A stretch of 64,000 nucleotides of DNA from a virus: the IMG/VR virus record IMGVR_UViG_3300042892_001725, positions 1 to 64,000 of that record. One strand, 5' to 3'. Position 1 is the first letter of the stretch. The number at the start of each line of letters is the position of its first letter. The notes beneath the pieces were generated by a model, which saw only the letters and a program-made list of their open reading frames with translations, did no database searches and was not told the origin of the DNA. Made by a program: the position numbers and the translations under genes. This document shows, piece by piece, positions 7,800 through 16,123 of the stretch.

Positions 7800-9605
7800 A
7801 TGTGTTATATTTCTACTAAAAGATTAAATTTGGAAAACAATACATCTGAAAATTCTAATTTAACAATAGAACAACGAGCGATATCTATCCTTGAAACTTA
7901 TCAGGGGGCAAATAACTATATCCTAAAATTAAAATTCCAAAAGGAAACTAACAAAAGATTCTTCCCGACTCGGGCACAATCTGACTACATAATAAATTTT
8001 AACGAAGTAACACCAAAGGTAGCCAAAAGATGGGTTGATTTAGACCCCTACTTTGCCAAAAAAATTGCTGATGAAAAATTATTACTTAAAATCCCCGAAC
8101 AGGTATGGGTGGAAAAGCTATTAGTTGAGAAAGAAAAATCCTACCACGTTTGGGGAAAAGTTTTAGAATCTGAAACAATCCACGATTTTTGGTTACCTAA
8201 AGGTGCTTTGATTAAAACACACACAATTAAGAATATTGTGGTAGATTATTCAAAATACTCTAATCGTCCACCATTAGAACATCAAAAAGAAGCTATCGAA
8301 AAACTTGCCGGTTCTAAAAGGTTTATTCTTGCCGATGATATGGGATTAGGTAAAACCACCGCAACCATTATCGCCGCTTTAGAGACGGGTGCAAAGAAAA
8401 TATTAATTGTTTGTCCGGCATCTCTTAAAATTAACTGGCAAAGAGAAATTGAGAACTATACCGATAGAAGTGTTTATATCTCTGAAGGTAAGAATTTTTC
8501 AATAGAACACGATTTTGTTATTGTAAATTACGATATTCTTAAAAACTTCTACGATTTGAAAGGTAAATCAGAATCTTTAATAACACAAGGAAATTTTGAT
8601 TTAATTATTTTGGATGAGGCTCATTATGTGAGTAATGGACAAGCCGCAAGAACCAAACTTGTTAATAGTTTTTCTAAAAGTTGTGAAAGAGTGTGGTTAT
8701 TAACCGGGACACCGATGACTAACCGTCCAATGAATTATTTTAACTTATTGGCTCTTATTGAGAGTCCGGTGGCTCAGAATTGGATGGCTTACGCTATTAG
8801 ATATTGTCAAGGTTACCAATTCACCGCAGGAACTCGTAAAATATGGAATGTAACCGGAGCATCCAATTTGGAAGAATTAAGAGACAGAACCTCAAGACAA
8901 GTTTTACGTAGGTTGAAAACGGAAGTGTTAGATTTACCTGAGAAAATTATTACACCGGTTTATCTAAGATTAAAGTCAAAACTTTATGAAGGGTTGATGG
9001 GGGAATACTATGATTGGTATAATAAGAATCCCGATGAGTCAACATCTTTGACGGTTCAATTCAGTAAGTTAATGAAAGTTCGTCAGGTAATTGCTGAAGA
9101 AAAAATAAAAGATACTATAGAATTAGCTGAAAATATTTTGGAACAAGACAAAAAAGTTATTATCTTTACCAACTTTACTGAAACATTAAACAGAATTGCC
9201 GACCATTTTGGAAAACAAGCGGTTAGATTAGATGGTTCAACATCAAAACCTCAACGACAATATGCTGTTGACCAATTCCAAGATAATGAAAAGATTAAAG
9301 TCTTTGTTGGTAACGTAAAAGCTGCCGGTGTAGGTATCACATTAACCGCCGCTGAAGCAGTAATCATTAATGACTTATCATTTGTTCCGGGTGACTTAGC
9401 TCAAGCAGAAGACAGAGCATACAGATACGGACAAAAAAATTCGGTATCAGTTTACTACCCAATATTTGATAACTCAATTGAAGGAATTATTTACGATATG
9501 GTAAATCAAAAGAAACAAAACATTGGAACCGTGATGGGGGACAATATCTCTGAAAGTGGAGATTTTATCGGAGAACTTATGAATAAAATAAACAACCGGG
9601 GTTAA
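7800..9605 (+). CDS. SNF2-family DNA-dependent ATPase/helicase
   Basis: A 601-residue SF2 motor of the SNF2/HepA/SMARCAL1 type. Motif I is ADDMGLGKTT (about residues 178-187), motif II is LDEAHYVS (DEAH at 272-275), motif III is LLTGTPMTNRP, and motifs V/VI are VKAAGVGITLT and AQAEDRAYRYGQ. An N-terminal region of about 150 residues precedes the motor. SNF2 ATPases translocate on duplex DNA and remodel protein-DNA complexes or anneal forks; in a T4-like phage this may fill the place of UvsW. It is followed closely by a nuclease gene, suggesting joint work on replication or recombination intermediates. The start at 7800 is the first ATG after the divergent gene. Confidence 0.9.
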   Translation: MCYISTKRLNLENNTSENSNLTIEQRAISILETYQGANNYILKLKFQKETNKRFFPTRAQSDYIINFNEVTPKVAKRWVDLDPYFAKKIADEKLLLKIPEQVWVEKLLVEKEKSYHVWGKVLESETIHDFWLPKGALIKTHTIKNIVVDYSKYSNRPPLEHQKEAIEKLAGSKRFILADDMGLGKTTATIIAALETGAKKILIVCPASLKINWQREIENYTDRSVYISEGKNFSIEHDFVIVNYDILKNFYDLKGKSESLITQGNFDLIILDEAHYVSNGQAARTKLVNSFSKSCERVWLLTGTPMTNRPMNYFNLLALIESPVAQNWMAYAIRYCQGYQFTAGTRKIWNVTGASNLEELRDRTSRQVLRRLKTEVLDLPEKIITPVYLRLKSKLYEGLMGEYYDWYNKNPDESTSLTVQFSKLMKVRQVIAEEKIKDTIELAENILEQDKKVIIFTNFTETLNRIADHFGKQAVRLDGSTSKPQRQYAVDQFQDNEKIKVFVGNVKAAGVGITLTAAEAVIINDLSFVPGDLAQAEDRAYRYGQKNSVSVYYPIFDNSIEGIIYDMVNQKKQNIGTVMGDNISESGDFIGELMNKINNRG

Positions 9606-9616
9606 TTCGGTTGTTT
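9590..9616 (+). terminator. Hairpin at the end of the helicase gene
   Basis: AAACAACCG (9590-9598) pairs with CGGTTGTTT (9608-9616) around a 9-base loop, overlapping the stop codon. The T run is short, so termination may be partial. Confidence 0.55.
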
Positions 9617-9619
9617 AGA

Positions 9620-9626
9620 TATTTAT
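9620..9626 (+). promoter_or_regulatory. Putative late promoter box upstream of nuclease
   Basis: The plus strand reads GATATTTATCGTAATAAACAAG, 18 bases before the ATG at 9645 and directly after the helicase hairpin. Confidence 0.5.
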
Positions 9627-9644
9627 CGTAATAAACAAGCCTAT

Positions 9645-10529
9645 ATGAAAAATACAGAAAACAAGGTTAATCTATTAATTCAAGAGATTAACAAAAACGA
9701 AACGGACAGAAAAATATCATTAGTTTTATCAGAATCAAAAGCAGAAAAATGCTCACCATCTAAAGTTGAAGAAATTAGACAAGTATTCAACACAAACCCA
9801 AGAGTGAAAGAGTCGTTTAAAAACTCAATCAACCATATATTAAGAGAAGTGTTCCCTAACAATTATTACGCAAAAGGTAAATATGGTGAAGGGGAGATGT
9901 CCGGAATATACGATTTAGAACAAGAGGGTCGTTCAGTAATAAACAAATTAAACACAAACTATAGTTGTTTTTGTGTGTTACTTAGAGATGTTAATAAAGT
10001 TTTATTATCTCAAAAACAACAACCAATATCGTTTCAAAACTCAGACTCATTTGAACAATTAAACCAAGTTAAACGTTTTGTTAACGTTATTGATGATTAT
10101 AAAGACAGAATTTTTAATCCCGAGTCATCAACATTCCAATCTCTTATGATGGTTTTAGGACAAACCCACGCTTGGGGTCAAAAACGAGAAGACACTACGG
10201 TCGAAATCCTTAAAAAACAATTTGGTAAAGATAATGTAAATGCTGTTGGTAAACTTGGTAGTAGTGAAGATATGATTGGTGGAATTGATTGTGAAATAAT
10301 TATTGATGGTGAGAGAAAAACCGCACAAATTAAACCATTCACAAATACCAAAACTGAAGACGGTAACACTATTGTTATGGGTTCAGGAAATGTTAAAAGA
10401 TATAATACCGATTGGTTGATATTTGCCAAAAACAACAAAGAAATCCTGATATTTAACAATAAAAACGGTAAAATATGGGGTGGTAATTTTGTTTTCCCTG
10501 AAGAAAATTTAATTTATACTCTTAGCTGA
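9645..10529 (+). CDS. Putative PD-(D/E)XK-type nuclease
   Basis: A 294-residue protein. The C-terminal half holds KREDTTVEILKKQFG, then GGIDCEIII (Asp) and, after a turn, KTAQIKPF. The spacing E...D-x-E-I-I...Q-x-K matches the PD-(D/E)XK nuclease core, with the common variant in which Gln replaces the second acid (Q-x-K). The N-terminal half is helical and polar (LIQEINKNETDRK, LVLSESKAEK). It contains LSE near residue 31, so a cleavable leader is possible but weak. It follows the SNF2 ATPase and has its own TATTTAT box, suggesting late expression. Fold assignment is by motif only; substrate and specificity are unknown. Confidence 0.65.
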   Translation: MKNTENKVNLLIQEINKNETDRKISLVLSESKAEKCSPSKVEEIRQVFNTNPRVKESFKNSINHILREVFPNNYYAKGKYGEGEMSGIYDLEQEGRSVINKLNTNYSCFCVLLRDVNKVLLSQKQQPISFQNSDSFEQLNQVKRFVNVIDDYKDRIFNPESSTFQSLMMVLGQTHAWGQKREDTTVEILKKQFGKDNVNAVGKLGSSEDMIGGIDCEIIIDGERKTAQIKPFTNTKTEDGNTIVMGSGNVKRYNTDWLIFAKNNKEILIFNNKNGKIWGGNFVFPEENLIYTLS

Positions 10530-10530
10530 T

Positions 10531-10537
10531 ATTTATA
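10531..10537 (+). promoter_or_regulatory. Putative late promoter box upstream of neck protein
   Basis: The plus strand reads GATATTTATATAGAAACACAAA, 17 bases before the ATG at 10555. Confidence 0.55.
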
Positions 10538-10554
10538 TAGAAACACAAATCTAT

Positions 10555-11676
10555 ATGGCTGGAATTGCAGAACCGGAAAGAACCCAACTTTACACACGAA
10601 TCAAACACTTATTGGGTGCACCACTTCGTTCGATTGAAATCGAAGACGAAATGATGGATAGTTTAATGGAATTGTCAATTAGTGATTATTCCCAATATGT
10701 TCAAGATTGGTTAATTGAATCCCAATGGACATCCCTATATAATCTTAACTTAGATACTCAATCATTATCAAGAGCATTCATAACTAAAAGTTTAGACTAT
10801 GAAACTCGATACACTTACGCTTATTCAAAAATTGTTGGATTACAAGCCGGTGGTGATTGGGAACTTAAAAAAGATTATATTGATTTAGTTGCTCATCAAC
10901 AAATTTATGAAATCCCTGCTAATAGAGAAATCAATGAAGTTATGTGGTATACACCCGCAGAACTTAATAGTATGTTATTAGACCCTTGGACTTTTGGTTC
11001 ATTGGGTGCCGGTGGTATTGGTGGACCGGGTGGGTTTGCTCAGATGGGTATGTCAGGTTCAATGTTTATGATGCCAGCGTTTGATATGTTATTGAGAATG
11101 CAAGAGAATAATATTCAACGAAGAATTATTGCCGGTGATTTAACTTATAGAATTACAGCTTTACCTGAAGGTAAAAAGGCGTTACATTTAATGCAAGTTC
11201 CCGGTGGTAAATTTGACTTTGGTAGTGCAACAATGAAAAGAGGTAAAGTTTGGTATTGGTATTATGACGTAGGTCCTGCAGATAGAGACAAATGTTTAAA
11301 ATCAAATCCGGACATTATTAAATTACCTTCAGATGTTCCGTTAGAAGGAATTGATTGGGTAGATTTAAATAACCCCGCTCAAGTTTGGATTCGTCGTTGG
11401 TTTACCGCTTATGTTAAAGAAACTTTAGCGAGAGTTCGTGGTAAATTTAGTGGTAATGTTAAAACACCTGATAGCGAGTTAACAATGGACTATCAATCAT
11501 TAGCGACAGAAGCTAAAGATGAAAAGACTAAATTAATTGAAGAATTGATTGGTGCTGAAGGTAGGTTAACAAGATTAAAACCTGAAAAAGTAATGGAACG
11601 AGAGGCATTAATCGCAGAGAACTTAAACAAACAGTTAAAGTTCAGAGCAATGCCAAGACAAATATACGTAATTTAA
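10555..11676 (+). CDS. Neck protein, gp13-like
   Basis: A 373-residue protein resembling T4 gp13, part of the neck that joins head and tail. Supporting patterns are IEIEDEMMDSLMELSISDY near the start (an acidic helix that in gp13-like proteins introduces the small helical head-completion domain) and, near the C terminus, IWVRRWFTAYVKETLARVRG followed by KEKTKLIEEL-like helices. The middle contains a Gly/Met-rich loop (GSLGAGGIGGPGGFAQMGM) likely exposed or flexible. It is longer than T4 gp13. The next gene starts six bases later. The family call is by remembered pattern rather than by alignment. Confidence 0.6.
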   Translation: MAGIAEPERTQLYTRIKHLLGAPLRSIEIEDEMMDSLMELSISDYSQYVQDWLIESQWTSLYNLNLDTQSLSRAFITKSLDYETRYTYAYSKIVGLQAGGDWELKKDYIDLVAHQQIYEIPANREINEVMWYTPAELNSMLLDPWTFGSLGAGGIGGPGGFAQMGMSGSMFMMPAFDMLLRMQENNIQRRIIAGDLTYRITALPEGKKALHLMQVPGGKFDFGSATMKRGKVWYWYYDVGPADRDKCLKSNPDIIKLPSDVPLEGIDWVDLNNPAQVWIRRWFTAYVKETLARVRGKFSGNVKTPDSELTMDYQSLATEAKDEKTKLIEELIGAEGRLTRLKPEKVMEREALIAENLNKQLKFRAMPRQIYVI

Positions 11677-11681
11677 TTTAT

Positions 11682-12026
11682 ATGACATTTATAACAAGAA
11701 CAAAAATTGGGAACAAATTATTTGGCTCAATGTCCAATTTAAACACAACTAACCCTATTCAAACAGTTACGGTTCCGGAACATAGAACTAATGGCGAAGA
11801 ATTCATCTTAGTTAAAGATGTCCCTAATTGTAAAATAATATTAGACCAAAGTAGTACTGAACACATTGTAATAAAGTCATTAACTAATGTTTTAATAGTT
11901 CCATTTATGGGTCTTATTGATGAACAATATGATGAAATATTAATTGAAAGAGGTGCTGCCGTTGAATTATTCCGGGTTGACGGTAATTGGTATATTCTTT
12001 CAAGTGATGGGGTAAAACTACAATAA
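11682..12026 (+). CDS. Hypothetical small beta-rich protein, possible virion decoration or fibre
   Basis: A 114-residue protein starting MTFITRTKIGNKLFGSM. The body is a run of short beta strands with VKDVPNCKIILDQSSTEHIV, TNVLIVPFMGLID and GNWYILSSDGVKLQ. The ending resembles C-terminal caps of small beta-helical or beta-sandwich phage proteins. It sits directly after the neck protein and ends at a strong terminator, so it is probably co-expressed with it. No family is recognised. Confidence 0.55.
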   Translation: MTFITRTKIGNKLFGSMSNLNTTNPIQTVTVPEHRTNGEEFILVKDVPNCKIILDQSSTEHIVIKSLTNVLIVPFMGLIDEQYDEILIERGAAVELFRVDGNWYILSSDGVKLQ

Positions 12027-12052
12027 AAAAGGTGTCGTATTCGACACCTTTT
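12027..12052. terminator. Bidirectional intrinsic terminator
   Basis: AAAAGGTGTCG (12027-12037) and CGACACCTTTT (12042-12052) form an 11-bp perfect stem with a TATT loop and T runs on both strands. It separates the plus-strand neck genes from the convergent DNA polymerase gene and can end both transcripts. Confidence 0.92.
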
Positions 12053-12057
12053 CTGTT

Positions 12058-14847
12058 TTAATTAATATGTTCTTCCCAACCTGGTTCTGCCAATTCATAA
12101 ATGTATTCAGAACTAACACCAACTCTATCCCAAAACTTTAATTCCAAATCAGTTATTGTTAATAAATCCTCAATCGTATCTTGGTCCCCTTCTTTATTTG
12201 GTATACCTCCAACCAACTCACATTGAGTCTTAGTAAAAAACCCTCTATCTTCAGGGTTAGCAATTAATAAACTTTCTCTTAACTCCTTATTAAAAACAAT
12301 TAATAATGGTTCCACTTTTTTATTAAATGTTGAGATTGCTCTTGCAACATTATAATCTCCGGTTAAGTCAGGGTTATTCTCAATTTCGGTTTGGTCCAAC
12401 ATATAACAATTAAGTTGTATTGTTGAGGTAGACTTATCTTCAGGTTCCATACCATTAACTGATGTAAATAAATCCAATTCTTTTTTAGTGTAATTGTTTT
12501 TTGTGATTTTTTGAACATCTCCGTGTGACGCTTTTAAACCATTATTGACATAGCTAATAACATCTCCCAATGAAACTTTTAAGTCGTGTTTGATAGCCAA
12601 TTCCATATGAGCCATTCTACTCATCAATGAACCCGCCTTTGTTTTCTGACCACATCTCTTTTTATAATCTTCAACAGATAGTTTAACTCTCGCTCTTTGA
12701 GCGATTTGTTTTAATGGGATTTGTTGGTTGTATATTCTTTGGTGATACTCAAAATACCACTCAACGAATTCTTGTCCTTTTCCTTCTAATAACAATTTCA
12801 CACCTTTATCTAAAAACACCTCAATGTATAGTGGTAATTTCTTAGATTTAATTGAGTTCCCGGTTAATTTAATTTTACCATTAGATTCCATTGTTGCGTA
12901 GTTCTTTCTACTCAAGTTAATACAAGAATCCCAAGTTCCATCACAATCTAACCCCATCTCACCTTTCATAAACAAATCATTGTATTCTGCGGTGTCGGCG
13001 TAATATCCTCTGTATTCTTTACCCTCTTTAACTAACCAATTTAGTCCTTTACCAATATAAACTCTATCATCAACACCCTCATCCGGTAAACTAAAGTTAA
13101 CACCATCCGTATCAAGTACCAAAGGTGTGTATCCTCGTTTAACAAAGTATTTTACCATTTGACGAAGATATTGTCTTCCGGTGCAGGTAATTCTTTCACC
13201 ACTATTCATTTCCCCCCACTCATAAACGTGTGGTGCTGATAATCCACCAAACATCGAGTTAATAAAGATTTTTAATGGTAATTGTTTTCTATCGTATGAA
13301 AGTGATTTTTTAGAATCAATTGATTTATACTCCGACGCCAAGTTTTTATACATAATACGAGCATTACGGAAATAAGTTAACATCCCTTTCATCCCACCCA
13401 TAACATCACACTCAGGGAACACGTCGTGAACCAATTGAATAGACGGATATAGGGAAGAGTAATCGAGTTTTAATACGTTGGTAGAGTAACCCACCTTAAG
13501 TAGTCTTGAAAGTCCTCCTACGAAGTCTGTCTTCTCTTCTTTTGCTGGAATAGCTAATTTGTTCTTGTAAGACCAAGCCAACATAATCATTCTCCATAGA
13601 GTTGCGGTTCCCATTGTGGAAACTCTCTCGTATGTTGTTGGTACCATTGATGCTAATAGAAACGTTCCTTGGTTGAATTCATCATCCACTGTCAACGTTT
13701 CCTCTAAGTCATCGTCAAGATATCTCTCCACAATATTATCTCCGGTAACCTTTAAGTATTTCCCCGGGAATCTTGTATCTAAATTATTAAAGTCCGGATT
13801 ATCGGCTCTTTTATATTTCCCATTCTCAACATTTAACCAATATTCCTCCTTTTTGGCATACATCGGTCCAATTTCTAAGTGGTCAATATAAACTCGGTCG
13901 GGGGCTTCAGCTTTAATGTATTGAGTAATGTATTTAAGTCCTGCGGATTTAATACTTGAATTGATTGCTTGTGCTCTACGAACTGAGTGGATAATATCAA
14001 TAATATTATAACCCCACAATTGAGTTTGTGAGAATCTCTCTACCTCGTTGGCAAGTTTTAACATACCGTCTTTTTGAGATATGGGTCTTGCCGGGTTTAG
14101 TGATTTAGCGATTTTTTTGATGTCCAAGTTAAGTGCTTTGCATCTCTCAAATATCCAAAACCAGTCAAAGTTTGCTGAATTGTATCCACCAATGATTGAT
14201 GGTTTAAGTTCATCGATAATGTTGAAGAACTCAACTAATCCTCTTCGTTCTTGGTCCTCATCCGCACATTCAATAACTTTTTGGTATCCTTTATTGGTTT
14301 TGATTCCAATCATAAATATACGACCGTCTTTAGGTTCAAGAGCAGTCGTCTCCAAGTCAAATCCGAGTCGGGTGATGTCATTGTATTCTTCATACCCTTT
14401 GAATAGTCTTTTCTCTCTTGAAATTAAATATTGTTCTACCGGTGGGAGAACTGTTAATTTTCCTTTTGTCTTTTCACCCCACGGGTCTACACCACCCTCT
14501 TTAAAGAATTGGATGAGTGAACGATAACCCTTCATTGATTTAACCATATATTTGAGACCCTTTTCTAATCTCTCATTACCTTTGGTTTCTAACTTATCAA
14601 TGATGATTCCGTGTTTTTTCATCGCATCTTTTTGTAAGTCTTTAGATTTTGAATAAAAGTTCAAATCTCTCAAGTCTCCAACCCAAGCAAATGCCGTAAA
14701 TGTATCTTTTTTGATTATTTTTCCCTGACTCGGGATTTCTTTAATTTTGTAGACTGAATCTGATACGTAATCATATTCAATCGCAACTATGTGCTCTTCG
14801 GGGTCATTCCCTTCAAGGAATGCCTTAATTTCTTCTTGTGTTATCAT
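12058..14847 (-). CDS. DNA polymerase, family B (T4 gp43-like)
   Basis: The replicative polymerase, 929 residues, close to T4 gp43 in length. The 3'-5' exonuclease domain shows Exo I in LGFDLETTAL (Asp164, Glu166) and Exo II in GGYNSANFDWFWIFE (about 220-234). The polymerase domain shows motif A in KLDYSSLYPSI (Asp462), motif B in LKIFINSMFGG (Lys526 to Gly534) and motif C in VLDTDGVNF (Asp579, Asp581). All catalytic acids are present, so it should be active and proofreading. It is transcribed alone on minus between terminators. A late-like TATTTAT box is 60 bases upstream and a small hairpin lies in the leader. Confidence 0.97.
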   Translation of the reverse strand: MITQEEIKAFLEGNDPEEHIVAIEYDYVSDSVYKIKEIPSQGKIIKKDTFTAFAWVGDLRDLNFYSKSKDLQKDAMKKHGIIIDKLETKGNERLEKGLKYMVKSMKGYRSLIQFFKEGGVDPWGEKTKGKLTVLPPVEQYLISREKRLFKGYEEYNDITRLGFDLETTALEPKDGRIFMIGIKTNKGYQKVIECADEDQERRGLVEFFNIIDELKPSIIGGYNSANFDWFWIFERCKALNLDIKKIAKSLNPARPISQKDGMLKLANEVERFSQTQLWGYNIIDIIHSVRRAQAINSSIKSAGLKYITQYIKAEAPDRVYIDHLEIGPMYAKKEEYWLNVENGKYKRADNPDFNNLDTRFPGKYLKVTGDNIVERYLDDDLEETLTVDDEFNQGTFLLASMVPTTYERVSTMGTATLWRMIMLAWSYKNKLAIPAKEEKTDFVGGLSRLLKVGYSTNVLKLDYSSLYPSIQLVHDVFPECDVMGGMKGMLTYFRNARIMYKNLASEYKSIDSKKSLSYDRKQLPLKIFINSMFGGLSAPHVYEWGEMNSGERITCTGRQYLRQMVKYFVKRGYTPLVLDTDGVNFSLPDEGVDDRVYIGKGLNWLVKEGKEYRGYYADTAEYNDLFMKGEMGLDCDGTWDSCINLSRKNYATMESNGKIKLTGNSIKSKKLPLYIEVFLDKGVKLLLEGKGQEFVEWYFEYHQRIYNQQIPLKQIAQRARVKLSVEDYKKRCGQKTKAGSLMSRMAHMELAIKHDLKVSLGDVISYVNNGLKASHGDVQKITKNNYTKKELDLFTSVNGMEPEDKSTSTIQLNCYMLDQTEIENNPDLTGDYNVARAISTFNKKVEPLLIVFNKELRESLLIANPEDRGFFTKTQCELVGGIPNKEGDQDTIEDLLTITDLELKFWDRVGVSSEYIYELAEPGWEEHIN

Positions 14848-14877
14848 AATTATATTTTTTAGATTGACATATTGGCT

Positions 14878-14891
14878 CCGATATAAATCGG
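14878..14891 (-). promoter_or_regulatory. Small hairpin in the DNA polymerase mRNA leader
   Basis: The minus-strand RNA would contain CCGAT-TTAT-ATCGG, a 5-bp stem with a 4-base loop, about 30 bases before the start codon. T4 gp43 represses its own translation by binding a leader hairpin, so an analogous operator is conceivable here. The stem is short and this is speculative. Confidence 0.3.
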
Positions 14892-14906
14892 GTTTGTCTT
14901 GTTTCT

Positions 14907-14913
14907 ATAAATA
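14907..14913 (-). promoter_or_regulatory. Putative promoter box upstream of DNA polymerase
   Basis: The minus strand reads TATATTTATAGAAACAAG, matching the recurrent TATTTAT box, 60 bases before the polymerase start. A late-type box on a replication gene is unexpected, so this may be a secondary promoter. Confidence 0.35.
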
Positions 14914-14947
14914 TATTGTAATAATCTCATTTAGTCAAATACAAAAA

Positions 14948-14969
14948 AAAAAGACCCGAAGGTCTTTTT
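14948..14969 (-). terminator. Intrinsic terminator of 14973-16046
   Basis: AAAAAGACC (14948-14956) pairs with GGTCTTTTT (14961-14969) around a CGAA loop. On the minus strand the stem is followed by a T run, directly after the stop codon of the gene at 14973. Confidence 0.88.
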
Positions 14970-14972
14970 GTT

Positions 14973-16046
14973 TTATAATGGTAATCCTGAAACATATTCT
15001 GATGTTAGGTCAACCCAACCACCGTTAATACTATATTTCCAAAATTGGTCGATATTAACGTATGATTCATATCCATAATCTGTATTAATAAAAACACCAC
15101 TAGTGAAAAATATCTCAGTAGAAGGTCTTGATAATAACACACTATTTGTTGCTCCCGATAAATTAGCAAATAAATAAGTAAATGCGTTTTCTTTAATTTT
15201 ATTTGTTGAAAAAATCATTTGTTTATTATATATTTCTTCCGATGTTCCCGTAAATCCTGATAATGTACCACGAAACGGCCATAAGATATCAACTAACTTA
15301 TAAAATTCATAATCTCCTGAACCTGAATAAGTACTAAATGTTGGTGTGGTAGCACTCCAAGTTGTTAATACCTCACCTATGGCTCCCGCCACAGCTCCAC
15401 AAGTATTATCTGTGATACTATCTGGTTTACCTTTTCTTAACATTCTTCCCGCACGACCATCTATTGTTACACCAATATGAGGTGTACTTGTTATAAATAA
15501 AGTTCCGCCACTTGTAATGTGGCTAGCCCAAGCACCTAACCCAACAGTTCCAACAAATGGGAACCCTGCTAAACCACCTGACATAAACGGACCAAGAAAT
15601 GTGTTCATAGAAGTTGGAAATTGTCCAATATTATCAACACCTGTAAATACGGGACCATCAACATCATCAGAACATATACCTTCGGCGTAAATAATATCAT
15701 CAGGGGAATAACCTTTACTAGTAATAAATCCTTTTGTATACTCACCCCAAGATTCCGATAACGTTGACGAAGAATATGCTAAACCACCTTCCGGATTAAC
15801 AATACCTCTAAGGGTAGTTGTATAACCTGATTGTAATGGAGCCGGCGCCGGCACATTAAAATTGTAACTATAGTTATATTCTAAAACATTAATATCATAA
15901 TTACCATATGGATATGGTGTAATATTATTAAATGGTATTGTCTGAATACCTAAATTTTGTGGTGTCCCTCCGGATGCTGGAGTAAAGGTAACAGACGCGG
16001 TTTTACCTATTAAATTATTACTGATAATTCTTAAACCTATTGACAT
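14973..16046 (-). CDS. LCIB-type (theta) carbonic-anhydrase-like virion protein
   Basis: A 357-residue two-part protein. Residues 1-65 form a short beta module also found at the start of the linker protein at 29104-30171, likely a virion-attachment domain. Residues about 105-345 resemble the LCIB/LCIC carbonic anhydrase family of algae and bacteria: GICSDDVD (Cys125, Asp127), GGLAGFPFVGTVGLGAWASH (ending His176), TPHIGVTIDG (His190) and NTCGAVAGAIG (Cys216), then DYEFYKLVDIL and a GVFI strand at the end. Cys125, His190 and Cys216 are the expected zinc ligands and Asp127 the expected catalytic acid. The gene has its own late box and terminator and lies next to fibre and adhesin genes. The family match is strong by pattern; activity is untested, and the Arg often paired with the Asp is not evident. 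Confidence 0.78.
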   Translation of the reverse strand: MSIGLRIISNNLIGKTASVTFTPASGGTPQNLGIQTIPFNNITPYPYGNYDINVLEYNYSYNFNVPAPAPLQSGYTTTLRGIVNPEGGLAYSSSTLSESWGEYTKGFITSKGYSPDDIIYAEGICSDDVDGPVFTGVDNIGQFPTSMNTFLGPFMSGGLAGFPFVGTVGLGAWASHITSGGTLFITSTPHIGVTIDGRAGRMLRKGKPDSITDNTCGAVAGAIGEVLTTWSATTPTFSTYSGSGDYEFYKLVDILWPFRGTLSGFTGTSEEIYNKQMIFSTNKIKENAFTYLFANLSGATNSVLLSRPSTEIFFTSGVFINTDYGYESYVNIDQFWKYSINGGWVDLTSEYVSGLPL

Positions 16047-16077
16047 AATTATTTTTTTTGTTTTTTTTTATTTATTT

Positions 16078-16084
16078 ATAAATA
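16078..16084 (-). promoter_or_regulatory. Putative late promoter box upstream of LCIB-like gene
   Basis: The minus strand reads GATATTTATAAATAAATAAA, 32 bases before the start codon, overlapping the hairpin that ends the upstream gene. Confidence 0.6.
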
Positions 16085-16123
16085 TCAAACACTTTAAAAA
16101 AGTTAAAGTAAAATGTTTGATAT
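16082..16123 (-). terminator. Nested inverted repeat at the end of 16103-16789
   Basis: ATATCAAACA (16082-16091) pairs with TGTTTGATAT (16114-16123), and inside it ACTTTAA (16091-16097) pairs with TTAAAGT (16103-16109). It spans the stop codon of the minus-strand gene and overlaps the next promoter box, so terminator and promoter are interlocked. Confidence 0.55.
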
